64,000 nt of DNA from an uncultured Cytophagaceae bacterium (GTDB taxonomy: Bacteria; Bacteroidota; Bacteroidia; Cytophagales; Spirosomataceae), in contig CAIUGL010000142.1 of assembly GCA_903898715.1 (NCBI GenBank), forward strand, positions 16,951 through 80,950, read 5' to 3'. Made by a program: the position numbers and the translations under genes. The first letter of the stretch is position 1. Each line of letters starts with the position of its first letter. Below the pieces are notes generated by a model. That model made no database searches, was not told the DNA's origin, and saw nothing but the letters and a program-made list of their open reading frames with translations. Positions 41,364 to 51,020 of this stretch are shown in pieces.

Positions 41364-43697
41364 ATGAAAAAACTCATCCTATTCCTCCTTCTTCTGGCAG
41401 GCCCTTTGGCCAACGCCCAAAATATCAAACCTGAGCTTTGGAATAAACCTTGGAAGGCTTCATGGATTACGTTTGCAGAAAATGCCAACAGTGTTTATTC
41501 GCTGCAAGGCTTAAAAGACTACGGCGTATTTAAATTTCAGAAATCGGTTTCACTGTCTGAAAAACCTGCGAAATGTCTCATTCACGTTTCCGGAGATAAT
41601 CGGTATAAATTGTATATCAATGGCACCTGGGTATCCGCAGGCCCGGCTCGTGGTGATTTGTACTTCTGGAATTTTGAGACACTTGACATTGCACCTTTTT
41701 TGAAGGCGGGAGAAAATACGATTGAAGCCTTGGTTTGGAATGAAGGAAAAGGGAAGTCGGAAGCCCAAATCTCCTATGCCACGGGATTTATTCTGCAGGC
41801 CGATGAGGCAAGCCAAGCCGTTTTTAATACGAGCATGGATTGGAAGGTCGCTAAAAATATGGGCGTGAGTCCACTAGCCGTTCGTGTTCCAGGTTATTAT
41901 GTGGCTGGGGCAGGCGAATTACAGGAATATGCCAAAGGTTGGTCGCCATTCATCTCCGCAAAATCATTAGGACCAGGTTTGACGAAAGGTGCTTCTATCG
42001 ATGCCCGTGGTTGGATGTTGTATCCATCTGCCATTCCTGCGATGGAATTAACCACGCAACGATTTGCTTCCATCCGCAAAGGGGAAGGCGATTTGATTCA
42101 TGGTAAATCGATGACGGTTGCTGCCAATAGCTCCGTAGATCTTTGGATTGATCAAGGGGTTTTAACTAATGCGTATCCGCAATTAACATTTACCGGAGGA
42201 AAGGACGCCAAAATTGGATTGACTTATGCCGAAGGACTTTACGAAATGAAGCCTTTGAGTACAACGACTAAAAATAGTAACCACAAGGGTAATCGAAATG
42301 ATATCGAAAATAAATATTGGCTAGGGCGCAAGGACAGTTTGATTGCCGACGGCGCTGCGCATACCTTTGAAACGATGACCTATCGCACGTTTCGTTATGT
42401 GCGTTTGACCGTGAAGACGGAGGCGGAGGCATTGACCTTGCAGGATTTCAAAAGCGTATTTACGGGATTCCCTTTTCAGGCGACGGCATCTTTGAAAACG
42501 GATAATCCCTTAATTCCTCAATTGCTCGATGTGGGTTTCCGTACCGCGCGTCTGTGTGCGATGGAAACCTATATGGATTGTCCTTATTACGAACAATTGC
42601 AGTACATCGGCGATGCACGGATTCAAGCACTTGTAAGTATGTATTACGCGGGAGATGAGCGATTGGTACGTCAAGCTTTGGATCACATGGATCACTCACG
42701 CATTGCGGAAGGGATTACGTTGAGTCGCTACCCGACGGATTTGCACCAACAAATTCCTACGTTTTCTTTATGGTACATCGGGATGTTGCATGATTATTTA
42801 CGCTATGGAAAAGATCCTCAATTCTTGAAAAACAAGTTGGCCGGCATGCGTGGTATCCTCGATTATTTTGCTCGTTTCGAAGGCGCGGATGGAACCTTGC
42901 AGAAAATTCCGTACTGGACGTTCTCGGATTGGGTGAATGCGTGGCCGAGGGGAATCGCACCGGTGGGACCTACGGGTCGTTCAGCTGTGATTGATTTTCA
43001 ATATATCTGGGTCTTGCAAAATGCGGCAGAATTAGAACGCTATTTTGGCTATCCGGAGATGGCTGCTAAATACGAGGCGAAAGTAAAGGCCTTGAAACCT
43101 GTTTTACGCGCCTTATATTGGGATGCCTCGCGAGGCTTGTATGCAGATACCGAGGTGCACGATAAGTATTCGCAGCATGCTAATTCCTTGGCGATTTTGG
43201 CGGGGATGCCCGCTTCTGGTGTAGCGGATAAATTGATAGCCGATAAAAATATGGCGGAGACGACCATCTATTTTAAGTATTACTTGCATTTAGCTTTGGC
43301 CAAAGCAGGGAAAGGAAACGACTATCTGAAATGGCTATCTATTTGGAAAGAAAACATCGACATGGGATTGACGACATGGGCAGAAACATCTGATGTTTCC
43401 ACTTCTCGCTCCGATTGCCATGCCTGGGGCTCCAGTCCGAATATTGAATTCTTCCGTATCGTATTGGGAGTGGATTCGGATGCGCCTGCTTTTGCCAAAG
43501 TAAAAATTGAACCTCATTTAGGGGAACTCCAGCAAATAGAGGGTATTGTGCCACATCCGCAGGGTGAAATACAAGTTGTTTACAAACCGGGTAGCGCATC
43601 GATTACCTTACCGGGAACGGTGAGTGGAAGCTTTGTTTGGCAAGGAAAGAAATACCCATTAAAACCTGGAAAAAATAATATAACAACCAAAAAATAA
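41364..43697 (+). CDS. Secreted alpha-L-rhamnosidase (GH78)
   Basis: The 777-residue exported enzyme (signal peptide about 1-18) has an N-terminal carbohydrate-binding-like beta domain (about 25-150), a bacterial rhamnosidase beta region, the (alpha/alpha)6 barrel (about 375-700) and a C-terminal beta domain. The catalytic block is DCPYYEQLQYIGDAR (405-419), with D405, E410 and D417 matching the acidic residues of the family motif; WAETSD...SDCHAW follows. It removes terminal L-rhamnose from plant or microbial glycans. The rhamnose-catabolic genes begin 72 bases downstream. Confidence 0.93.
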   Translation: MKKLILFLLLLAGPLANAQNIKPELWNKPWKASWITFAENANSVYSLQGLKDYGVFKFQKSVSLSEKPAKCLIHVSGDNRYKLYINGTWVSAGPARGDLYFWNFETLDIAPFLKAGENTIEALVWNEGKGKSEAQISYATGFILQADEASQAVFNTSMDWKVAKNMGVSPLAVRVPGYYVAGAGELQEYAKGWSPFISAKSLGPGLTKGASIDARGWMLYPSAIPAMELTTQRFASIRKGEGDLIHGKSMTVAANSSVDLWIDQGVLTNAYPQLTFTGGKDAKIGLTYAEGLYEMKPLSTTTKNSNHKGNRNDIENKYWLGRKDSLIADGAAHTFETMTYRTFRYVRLTVKTEAEALTLQDFKSVFTGFPFQATASLKTDNPLIPQLLDVGFRTARLCAMETYMDCPYYEQLQYIGDARIQALVSMYYAGDERLVRQALDHMDHSRIAEGITLSRYPTDLHQQIPTFSLWYIGMLHDYLRYGKDPQFLKNKLAGMRGILDYFARFEGADGTLQKIPYWTFSDWVNAWPRGIAPVGPTGRSAVIDFQYIWVLQNAAELERYFGYPEMAAKYEAKVKALKPVLRALYWDASRGLYADTEVHDKYSQHANSLAILAGMPASGVADKLIADKNMAETTIYFKYYLHLALAKAGKGNDYLKWLSIWKENIDMGLTTWAETSDVSTSRSDCHAWGSSPNIEFFRIVLGVDSDAPAFAKVKIEPHLGELQQIEGIVPHPQGEIQVVYKPGSASITLPGTVSGSFVWQGKKYPLKPGKNNITTKK

Positions 43698-43737
43698 TTT
43701 GACTATCCCTATCACGGATAGGACGGTTAGGCGCTTT

Positions 43738-43745
43738 TACCTCTG
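43738..43745 (+). promoter_or_regulatory. Possible -7 box TACCTCTG of the rhamnose-lactate operon
   Basis: TACCTCTG differs by one base from TAnnTTTG and lies 24 bases before the ATG at 43770. No -33 TTTG is seen. The operon may also be read from the rhamnosidase gene. Confidence 0.3.
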
Positions 43746-43769
43746 TAGTTTTAAGAAAAATTAATAACC

Positions 43770-45848
43770 ATGTACAAACACGTATCTTATCTCTGGGATG
43801 ATGCCAAAGCGGCTGCACTCGCAGGGAATGAAGTTGACCTATTCATCTACCGTTCCAATATTTTAGGCGCGGATTTACGCATTACGAATTATGGCGGAGG
43901 CAATACCTCAGTCAAACTGCAGGATAAAGATCCTTTAACAGGTTCTGAAACGGAAGTGATGTGGATCAAAGGTTCCGGTGGAGACATTGGCACCTTGAAA
44001 AAGTCAGGCTGCGCGGCATTGTACGTGGATCGTTTACGATCATTAACGAATGTCTATCGCGGATTGGAACACGAAGATGAGATGGTGGAATTGTTCAACC
44101 ATTGCATTTTTGATTTGTCGTCCAAAGCGCCTTCGATTGATACGCCTTTACACGGCTTCTTGCCTTTCAAACATATTGACCATTTACATCCCGATGCGGC
44201 GATTGCGATTGCTGCCTCAAAGGATGGGGAGCAAATAACCAAAGATCTTTTCGGCGGATTAATCGGCTGGGTAGGCTGGCAACGCCCCGGCTTCGATTTA
44301 GGCTTGCAATTAAAAGCCTGCTTAGACGAAGCAGCTTCACGCGGTGTGCAATTACGCGGCATCATGTTGGGCTCGCATGGATTATTTACCTGGGGTGATA
44401 CGTCATACGAATGTTACGTGAATACCCTAGAGGTCATTGAAAAGTGTGCAGAATACATTGAATCGAAAACGGCTACGGTTTTTGGCGGATCACGGATGTC
44501 TTCGTTTGCTGCGGAGGAACGCGCTGCAAAAGCCGCTGCATTAGCACCTGTTTTACGCGGATTTTGTTCATCACATGTGCAGATGGTCGGTCATTTCTCC
44601 GACGATGAGCGCGTGTTGCAATTCATTAATTCGAATGATTTAGATCGTTTGGCACCATTAGGGACCTCTTGTCCGGATCACTTCTTGCGGACGAAAATCT
44701 CGCCATTGGTTTTGGGATCGGATGTTTCCGTGGAGGCCTTGACCCCTTTGTTCGAAGATTACCGTCAGATGTATGGATCATACTATGATTCGTGCAAGCA
44801 CGCGAATTCTCCGGCGATGCGTGACCCGAATCCGGTCGTGATTTTATACCCAGGTGTGGGGATGTTTACCTTTGCCAAAGACAAACAAACCGCTCGCGTG
44901 GCTGCTGAGTTTTATACCAATGCCATCAATGTGATGCGTGGTGCGGAGGCGATTTCATCCTATACTTCTTTGCCTCGTCAGGAGGCTTTTGATATTGAAT
45001 ACTGGTTGTTGGAAGAAGCTAAACTCCAACGTATGCCGAAACCAAAAGCCTTATCTGGCCGTGTCGCATTTGTGACTGGATCAGGTGGGGGAATCGGAAA
45101 GGCGATTGCCAAAAAGATGGCCCAGGAAGGCGCTTGCGTGATTTTGAATGACGTAAACGCGGATCGTCTAGCGGAGGCGAAAGCAGAGTTTATTGGCTTA
45201 TTCGGGAAAGATGTCGTTTCTACCGTGATAGCCGATGTGACGAATCAAGAATCTATCGAGGCGGCGATGAAGCAGGCTTGCTTGGATTTTGGCGGGGTGG
45301 ATTTGATTGTGAATAATGCAGGGATTTCAATCTCGAAAGGGATTTTGGAACATACTCAAGCAGATTGGGATAAGTTGTATGACATTTTAGTGAAGGGGCA
45401 ATACTTGGTTTCGCAAGCGGCGATTGCCGTGATGCGCAAGCAGGGATTGGGTGGAGACATTGTTAATATTGTGTCGAAAAATGCGTTTGTGGCTGGACCG
45501 AATAATGTCGGTTACGGCAGTGCAAAAGCAGCGCAGGCACACATGACCCGTTTGTTGGCCGCCGAATTAGGACCGGATCACATTCGCGTGAATACGGTGA
45601 ATCCAGACGCGGTCATCGCTGATTCCAATATCTGGGCAGGCGGCTGGGCCGAAGGCCGCGCCAAAGCATACGGAATCACGGTGGCTGAATTGCCAGCGTA
45701 TTATGCGAAACGTACCCTATTAAATGAATCTATTTTGCCGGATGATATTGCCAACGCATGTTTTGCATTCGTAGGAGGCTTATTAAATAAGTCAACGGGA
45801 AATGCCTTGAACGTGGATGGTGGTGTTGCTGCAGGATTTTTAAGATAA
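43770..45848 (+). CDS. Bifunctional rhamnulose-1-phosphate aldolase / lactaldehyde dehydrogenase (SDR fusion)
   Basis: The 692-residue protein joins a class II aldolase domain (about 1-425; ITNYGGGNTSVKL, WIKGSGGDIG, LHGFLPFKHIDHLH with metal-binding His, LGSHGLFTWG) to a short-chain dehydrogenase (about 430-692). The SDR part has VTGSGGGIGKA, NNAGIS and the YxxxK pair Y582/K586. This matches the RhaD-type aldolase-ADH fusion: it splits L-rhamnulose-1-phosphate into dihydroxyacetone phosphate and L-lactaldehyde and oxidises the latter to lactate. The isomerase gene starts five bases after it. Confidence 0.93.
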   Translation: MYKHVSYLWDDAKAAALAGNEVDLFIYRSNILGADLRITNYGGGNTSVKLQDKDPLTGSETEVMWIKGSGGDIGTLKKSGCAALYVDRLRSLTNVYRGLEHEDEMVELFNHCIFDLSSKAPSIDTPLHGFLPFKHIDHLHPDAAIAIAASKDGEQITKDLFGGLIGWVGWQRPGFDLGLQLKACLDEAASRGVQLRGIMLGSHGLFTWGDTSYECYVNTLEVIEKCAEYIESKTATVFGGSRMSSFAAEERAAKAAALAPVLRGFCSSHVQMVGHFSDDERVLQFINSNDLDRLAPLGTSCPDHFLRTKISPLVLGSDVSVEALTPLFEDYRQMYGSYYDSCKHANSPAMRDPNPVVILYPGVGMFTFAKDKQTARVAAEFYTNAINVMRGAEAISSYTSLPRQEAFDIEYWLLEEAKLQRMPKPKALSGRVAFVTGSGGGIGKAIAKKMAQEGACVILNDVNADRLAEAKAEFIGLFGKDVVSTVIADVTNQESIEAAMKQACLDFGGVDLIVNNAGISISKGILEHTQADWDKLYDILVKGQYLVSQAAIAVMRKQGLGGDIVNIVSKNAFVAGPNNVGYGSAKAAQAHMTRLLAAELGPDHIRVNTVNPDAVIADSNIWAGGWAEGRAKAYGITVAELPAYYAKRTLLNESILPDDIANACFAFVGGLLNKSTGNALNVDGGVAAGFLR

Positions 45849-45853
45849 GAACC

Positions 45854-47113
45854 ATGAATATTTCGAACCACAACGATGCTTTATTGGCTGGTCACAATCG
45901 CCGCTTAGATTTTTTAAAATCCGAGGTGAATTTGCCAGCCGGGATTTTACAGAAGTTAAAGGACTTTCAAATCGCGATTCCTTCTTGGGCCCTAGGCACA
46001 GGTGGTACTCGTTTCGGCCGTTTTTCCGGAGGAGGCGAACCGCGTAATCTGGAAGAAAAAATCGCGGATGTGGGTTTATTGCATGCCCTGAATCAGTCAT
46101 CCGGTGCCATTTCTTTACATATTCCTTGGGATATCCCTACGGATCCTGCGGCGATTCGTACGCTCGCAGCTCAACACGGTTTGGCTTTCGACGCGGTGAA
46201 TTCAAATACCTTTCAAGATCAAGCGGATCAAGCGCATTCCTATAAGTTTGGATCTTTGCAACACGTTTCTGCGGCAACTCGGAAACAGGCGGTTGATCAT
46301 AATATTGAGGTGATTAAGCATGGAGTGGAGCTTGGGTCAAAGGCCTTAACTGTCTGGTTGTCAGATGGTTCTTGTTTTCCAGGCCAACTGAACTTCCGTC
46401 ATGCTTATGAGCGTACGGTGGATAGTTTGCGGGAGATTTATGCGGCGTTGCCGGCCGACTGGTCTTTGTATTTGGAATACAAAGCCTATGAGCCCAACTT
46501 CTATTCGACGACCGTGGGTGACTGGGGTGCGTCGTATTCGATGGTGAATAAATTGGGACCGCAGGCGAAAACCTTGGTGGATTTAGGGCATCATTTACCT
46601 AATGCCAACATTGAGCAAATCGTTTCGATTCTTTTGATGGAAGGTAAATTAGGTGGTTTCCATTTCAACGATTCCAAATATGGCGATGATGATTTGACAG
46701 CTGGGTCAATCAAACCATACCAATTGTTTTTGATCTTTAATGAATTAGTAGACGGAATGGACGCGAAGGGAATGAATCATGCCAAAGATTTAGGTTGGAT
46801 GATCGACGCCTCGCACAATGTAAAAGATCCCTTAGAAGATTTATTGCAATCTGTGGAGGCAATTCAAATTGCTTATGCGCAAGCTTTATTAGTCGATCGA
46901 AAAGCGTTAGAGGCAGCCCGTGAAGCGAATGATGTGGTGCGTTGTCAAGAGATTTTACAAGCGGTATTCCGTACGGATGTGCGTGCTTTAGTGGCGCAGG
47001 CACGCTTGGAATTAGGCGGCGCGTTGGATCCGATTGCTTTGTTCCGCCAGGAAAAAATGCGCGAGCAATTAATCAAGGCTCGCGGTGCGAAAACAGTAGC
47101 GACGGGATTGTAA
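45854..47113 (+). CDS. L-rhamnose isomerase (RhaI type)
   Basis: The 419-residue TIM-barrel enzyme converts L-rhamnose to L-rhamnulose. It has SWALGTGGTRFGRF near the start, the Mn-binding region around LYLEYKAYEP and TLVDLGHHLPNANIE, and FHFNDSKYGDDDLTAGS, characteristic of the Pseudomonas stutzeri-like RhaI group rather than E. coli RhaA. It lies between the aldolase-dehydrogenase and the kinase, with gaps of five and one bases, in the expected pathway operon. Confidence 0.92.
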   Translation: MNISNHNDALLAGHNRRLDFLKSEVNLPAGILQKLKDFQIAIPSWALGTGGTRFGRFSGGGEPRNLEEKIADVGLLHALNQSSGAISLHIPWDIPTDPAAIRTLAAQHGLAFDAVNSNTFQDQADQAHSYKFGSLQHVSAATRKQAVDHNIEVIKHGVELGSKALTVWLSDGSCFPGQLNFRHAYERTVDSLREIYAALPADWSLYLEYKAYEPNFYSTTVGDWGASYSMVNKLGPQAKTLVDLGHHLPNANIEQIVSILLMEGKLGGFHFNDSKYGDDDLTAGSIKPYQLFLIFNELVDGMDAKGMNHAKDLGWMIDASHNVKDPLEDLLQSVEAIQIAYAQALLVDRKALEAAREANDVVRCQEILQAVFRTDVRALVAQARLELGGALDPIALFRQEKMREQLIKARGAKTVATGL

Positions 47114-47114
47114 T

Positions 47115-48398
47115 ATGAGTTTGAGAACACCTGTCATTGCGGTATTTGACATTGGGAAAACCAATAAAAAGGTTTTTCTCTGGGATACGGCATTTCAGAT
47201 TGTGTTTGAGAAGCAGCAGCATTTTGCAGAGATAACGGATGAGGATGGCTTTGCATGCGAGGATTTAGCTGCGCTCCAACAATGGATTGTTGACACGTTT
47301 ACGGAACTATGTCAAATGCCTGAATTCGAGCTAATCGGTTTGAATTTCTCCGCTTATGGCGCCTCGTTTGTGTATGTGGATCGTACGGGGGAGCCTGTTG
47401 CGCCATTGTATAATTATCTAAAACCTGTGACCTCGCCTTTTCCTTATGCCGAATTTGGAGGTGAGCCAGAATTTGCTCGTAAAACCGCATCGCCTATTTT
47501 AGGTAATCTGAATTCGGGTTTACAAGTATACGGATCAACTTTGAAGCCTTTTTGGCCGGAAGTGTTTCAAGCCTTACATTTACCTAATTACCTTGCTTCT
47601 TTATTTACGGGCAAGTTTTTTTCAGAAATTACATCTATTGGTTGCCATACGGCTTTATGGGATTTCGACAACGGTCAATACCATCCCTGGGTTTCCCTTA
47701 TTGAAGATAAATTAGCTCCTATTTCTAGCGAGCCTAGCTTAGAAATTGACGGGATTCATTACGGTCTCGGAATGCATGATTCCTCGTCGGCCTTAGTGCC
47801 TTATTTACGGTGCATTTCAGACGATTTTGTGCTTTTATCAACCGGGACCTGGTGCATTGCCATGCATCCGTTCAACGAATCTCCTTTGACTTCGGATGAA
47901 TTAGCGAATGACGTCTTGTGTTATCTGCAACCCAATGGAAAGCCTGTAAAGGCCTCTCGCTTATTTGGTGGGCATTTTCACGAGGAGCAGGTGGCTCGGA
48001 TGGAAAAGCATTTCGGTGGTTCATTTACCGATTTGAAATTTTCAGACGAGGTGTATGAATTAAAACCAAAAGCATCTTCCGTATTTGAATCAGCATTTGC
48101 CTCGCGTGATTTACATGATTTTCCAGATTTGGCTTCGGCGTATGACCAATTCATGGTAGATTTGGTGGGCCAACAAATCTTTAGTTTGAACCTGTTGTTG
48201 AAAGATGCTCCGGTCAAACAATTGCTAGTAGATGGCGGTTTTAGTAAAAATGAATGGTACATGCGCTTGTTGGCACATGCCTTTTCAACATTAGAAGTTT
48301 ATGCCGCAGAAGTCGCCCAAGCAAGTGCTTTAGGTGCAGCTTTGATGGTTTATGCCGGGGAGACCCCCAAGAATTTAATTCAATTGAAACGATATTAG
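47115..48398 (+). CDS. FGGY family sugar kinase, probable rhamnulokinase
   Basis: The 427-residue protein starts with VIAVFDIGKTNKKVFLWD (phosphate-binding loop of FGGY kinases). It carries LLSTGTWCIAM and LLVDGGFSKNEWYMRLLA plus QASALGAALMVYAG in the C-terminal half, all ATPase-fold landmarks. By operon position it phosphorylates L-rhamnulose to rhamnulose-1-phosphate. It is only distantly like E. coli RhaB, so the substrate rests on context. The lutA-like gene begins one base after its stop. Confidence 0.88.
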   Translation: MSLRTPVIAVFDIGKTNKKVFLWDTAFQIVFEKQQHFAEITDEDGFACEDLAALQQWIVDTFTELCQMPEFELIGLNFSAYGASFVYVDRTGEPVAPLYNYLKPVTSPFPYAEFGGEPEFARKTASPILGNLNSGLQVYGSTLKPFWPEVFQALHLPNYLASLFTGKFFSEITSIGCHTALWDFDNGQYHPWVSLIEDKLAPISSEPSLEIDGIHYGLGMHDSSSALVPYLRCISDDFVLLSTGTWCIAMHPFNESPLTSDELANDVLCYLQPNGKPVKASRLFGGHFHEEQVARMEKHFGGSFTDLKFSDEVYELKPKASSVFESAFASRDLHDFPDLASAYDQFMVDLVGQQIFSLNLLLKDAPVKQLLVDGGFSKNEWYMRLLAHAFSTLEVYAAEVAQASALGAALMVYAGETPKNLIQLKRY

Positions 48399-48399
48399 G

Positions 48400-49113
48400 A
48401 TGCGCGTTGCCCTGTTTGTTCCATGTTATATTGACCAATTCTATCCGCAAGTTGCGGTGGCGAGTTTGGAATTGTTGGAGAAACTAGGCTGCGAAGTAGT
48501 CGTTCCTACAGAACAAACTTGTTGCGGCCAACCGATGGCCAATTCTGGATTTGCTTCATCAACGGCAGGTTGCGACGCGAATTTTACCCAAAATTTTGAA
48601 GGATTTGATTACATCGTGGGGCCATCAGGCTCCTGCGTATTGCATTTGAAGGAGCATCATCCTTCGGAGAAAATAAGGTCGTCCGTTTATGAGATTTGTG
48701 AGTTTTTGACGGATGTCTTGAAGATCTCGAGCTTGCCGGCGAAATTTCCACACCGTGTCGGATTACACCAAAGTTGCCACGGGCAGCGCGGTTTGCGATT
48801 AAGTTCCATGTCGGAGCGCAACGAAAAGCCCTTCTCAAAATTAGAAGATTTATTAAGTCTGGTGGATGGAATTCAAATTTCGAAGCCGGAACGTGCCGAT
48901 GAATGTTGTGGATTCGGCGGAACTTTCTGTGTGACTGAAGAAGCCGTTTCGGTTAAAATGGGTCAGGATCGCATCAAAGAACACGATGCGAATGCAGTAG
49001 AATATATTGTTGGGGCGGATACCTCGTGTTTGATGCACATGGAGGGGATATTGCGCCGACAAGGCTCAACGGTTCAAGTGAAACACATTGTAGAAATTTT
49101 AAATCATGCTTAG
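48400..49113 (+). CDS. lutA: Lactate utilization protein A (Fe-S, CCG domains)
   Basis: The 237-residue protein has two CCG cysteine-rich modules: C9 with TCCGQPMANSG (C41, C42), and SCHGQRG with DECCGFGGTFC. LutA, LutB and LutC together oxidise L-lactate to pyruvate and pass electrons to the respiratory chain. The module fold resembles heterodisulfide reductase subunits. It directly follows the rhamnose genes and overlaps lutB by eight bases. Confidence 0.93.
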   Translation: MRVALFVPCYIDQFYPQVAVASLELLEKLGCEVVVPTEQTCCGQPMANSGFASSTAGCDANFTQNFEGFDYIVGPSGSCVLHLKEHHPSEKIRSSVYEICEFLTDVLKISSLPAKFPHRVGLHQSCHGQRGLRLSSMSERNEKPFSKLEDLLSLVDGIQISKPERADECCGFGGTFCVTEEAVSVKMGQDRIKEHDANAVEYIVGADTSCLMHMEGILRRQGSTVQVKHIVEILNHA

Positions 49114-50449
49114 TCACTCGGAGGCTTCGGAGAAATTTATTTCGGACGCTGAGCGGACCGACTGGCATGATGAAACGCTGTGGTTTGTGCGTGCCAAGCG
49201 CGATAAGGCTTCCAAGGTTTTACCTGAATGGGAGGCTATGCGTGAACATGCTTCGCAAATTAAAGATCATACACTAGCGAATCTAGGTGAATATTTACAA
49301 GCTTTTGAGGCCAAAGCGATAGCTAACGGCATCAAGGTCCATTGGGCAGCGGATGCCGCGGAACACAATGCGATTGTGCATAGTATCATCGCCGCGCAAG
49401 GATCCAAAACGATTGTCAAAAGTAAATCTATGTTGACCGAAGAATGCCATCTGAATGACTATTTGGCGTCCAAAGGCATCGATGTAGTAGATACCGATTT
49501 AGGCGAACGCATCGTTCAATTTAGAAACGAAGCGCCTAGCCATATTGTATTGCCCGCGATTCACTTGAAGAAGGAGGATGTGGGGGAAACCTTTCACCAA
49601 CATTTAGGTACGCCAAAAGGCAATAAAGATCCACAATTCTTAACCGAAGCGGCTCGCCAACATCTCAGAGGGCACTTTTTGGCGTCTGAGGTGGCGATTA
49701 CGGGCGTGAATTTTGCGGTAGCAGAAACGGGTGAATTTGTGGTTTGCACGAATGAAGGGAATGCGGACATGGGTGCGCATTTAGCCAAAGTCCATATCGC
49801 TTGCACGGGAATCGAAAAGATTATCCCGAAGCGAGCAGATTTAGCCGTGTTTTTGCGTTTGCTCGCACGCAGCGCTACGGGTCAATTAATCACGACTTAT
49901 TCATCGCACTTTCACAAACCACGCGAAGGACAAGAGATGCATATCGTGTTATTGGATAACGGTCGGACGCGTCAGCTCGCTGATCCGAAATACAAGAACT
50001 CTTTAAAATGTATCCGCTGCGCGGCTTGTTTTAATACGTGTCCGGTGTACCGAAGGAGTGGGGGACATAGTTATCACCAACCGGTTGCTGGACCTATTGG
50101 GTCTATTTTGGCTCCAAATATTGACAAAAAAGCGAATGCAGATTTACCATTCGCGTCGACCTTGTGTGGTTCATGTTCGAATGTTTGTCCAGTCAAGATT
50201 AATATCCACGAGCAATTGTGGTTTTGGCGTCAGGACTTAATGGAGGCGGGATTAGCGCCTGCAGGAAAAACGATTGGAATGAAATTAATGGCTTTCACGT
50301 TAGCAAATCCGGCGATTTACCGAATTGGAGGGTCGCTGTTGCGTCGTTTTTCGGCTTTATTAAACACGAGTTTAAATCCTTGGTACAAACAACGCGAAAT
50401 GCCTGAGGCACCTAAGGAAAGTTTCCAAGAATGGTATAAGAAACGATGA
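49106..50449 (+). CDS. lutB: Lactate utilization protein B (Fe-S)
   Basis: The 447-residue protein has the LUD fold in its first 300 residues (SKSMLTEECHLNDYL; VAETGEFVVCTNEGNAD), then two 4Fe-4S clusters: CIRCAACFNTCPVYR from C302 and CGSCSNVCPVKINIHEQL from C354. The C-terminal tail is DUF3390-like. It overlaps lutA by eight and lutC by four bases (ATGA). Role: electron-transfer core of the L-lactate dehydrogenase complex. Confidence 0.94.
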   Translation: MLSHSEASEKFISDAERTDWHDETLWFVRAKRDKASKVLPEWEAMREHASQIKDHTLANLGEYLQAFEAKAIANGIKVHWAADAAEHNAIVHSIIAAQGSKTIVKSKSMLTEECHLNDYLASKGIDVVDTDLGERIVQFRNEAPSHIVLPAIHLKKEDVGETFHQHLGTPKGNKDPQFLTEAARQHLRGHFLASEVAITGVNFAVAETGEFVVCTNEGNADMGAHLAKVHIACTGIEKIIPKRADLAVFLRLLARSATGQLITTYSSHFHKPREGQEMHIVLLDNGRTRQLADPKYKNSLKCIRCAACFNTCPVYRRSGGHSYHQPVAGPIGSILAPNIDKKANADLPFASTLCGSCSNVCPVKINIHEQLWFWRQDLMEAGLAPAGKTIGMKLMAFTLANPAIYRIGGSLLRRFSALLNTSLNPWYKQREMPEAPKESFQEWYKKR

Positions 50450-50943
50450 GCGCAAGAGATCAAATTTTAGGGAAAATTGAGCCACTTGAGCCGATTAAAC
50501 ATCCGGGTGCTTTTCAAGGTGCGTCGGAGGATTTTGATTTTCAAGCATCATTGGCTGTCGTGGGTGCGCGCGTCGTTACATCGTCGGAGTTAGAAGAAAT
50601 ATTCCCTGGCCGAAGGCGCTACGACAAAACGTTGGATGGTTTGAGTTTAGCAGAAATCGAAGTGTTGGAGATCGATGGGGAGTTTGGGGTCGCAGAAAAT
50701 GGAGCAATTTGGTTGACAGAGGAAGCGATGCCGCATCGCGTGGCGCCGTTTATTTGCCAACATTTAGTGATCAACGTTAAAAAAATCGTTCCACACATGC
50801 ACGCAGCGTATGAGGAACTTGGAAAAGTAAAATCAGGATTTGGTTTATTTCTTGCAGGTCCATCGAAGACCGCTGACATTGAGCAATCGCTCGTAATTGG
50901 TGCGCACGGCGCGCGCAGTTTAACCGTTGTGATCCGAAGTTAA
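50446..50943 (+). CDS. lutC: Lactate utilization protein C (LUD domain), short form
   Basis: The 165-residue protein keeps the LUD core (FGVAENGAIWLTEEAMPHRVAPFICQHLV; LFLAGPSKTADIEQSLVIGAHGARSLTV) but is clearly shorter than LutC of Bacillus (about 240); the N-terminal helical region is reduced. It ends the rhamnose-lactate operon. LutC is needed with LutA and LutB for lactate oxidation. Confidence 0.9.
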   Translation: MSARDQILGKIEPLEPIKHPGAFQGASEDFDFQASLAVVGARVVTSSELEEIFPGRRRYDKTLDGLSLAEIEVLEIDGEFGVAENGAIWLTEEAMPHRVAPFICQHLVINVKKIVPHMHAAYEELGKVKSGFGLFLAGPSKTADIEQSLVIGAHGARSLTVVIRS

Positions 50944-51020
50944 TCGCTGAATAGGTCGTAGACCCCGGCAGTGTCTATCGGAAAATTTTCCTATATTAGG
51001 ATCGCAAAACCTATTCAATT

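Noticed and set aside
47115..48398. Kinase as xylulokinase or fuculokinase
   Set aside because: FGGY sequence alone does not separate these, but the operon with RhaI-type isomerase and RhaD-type aldolase makes rhamnulose the best substrate.
50446..50943. LutC as a broken gene
   Set aside because: It is short but keeps the LUD core with no stop or frameshift and has a normal ATGA overlap with lutB, so it is more likely a natural short form.
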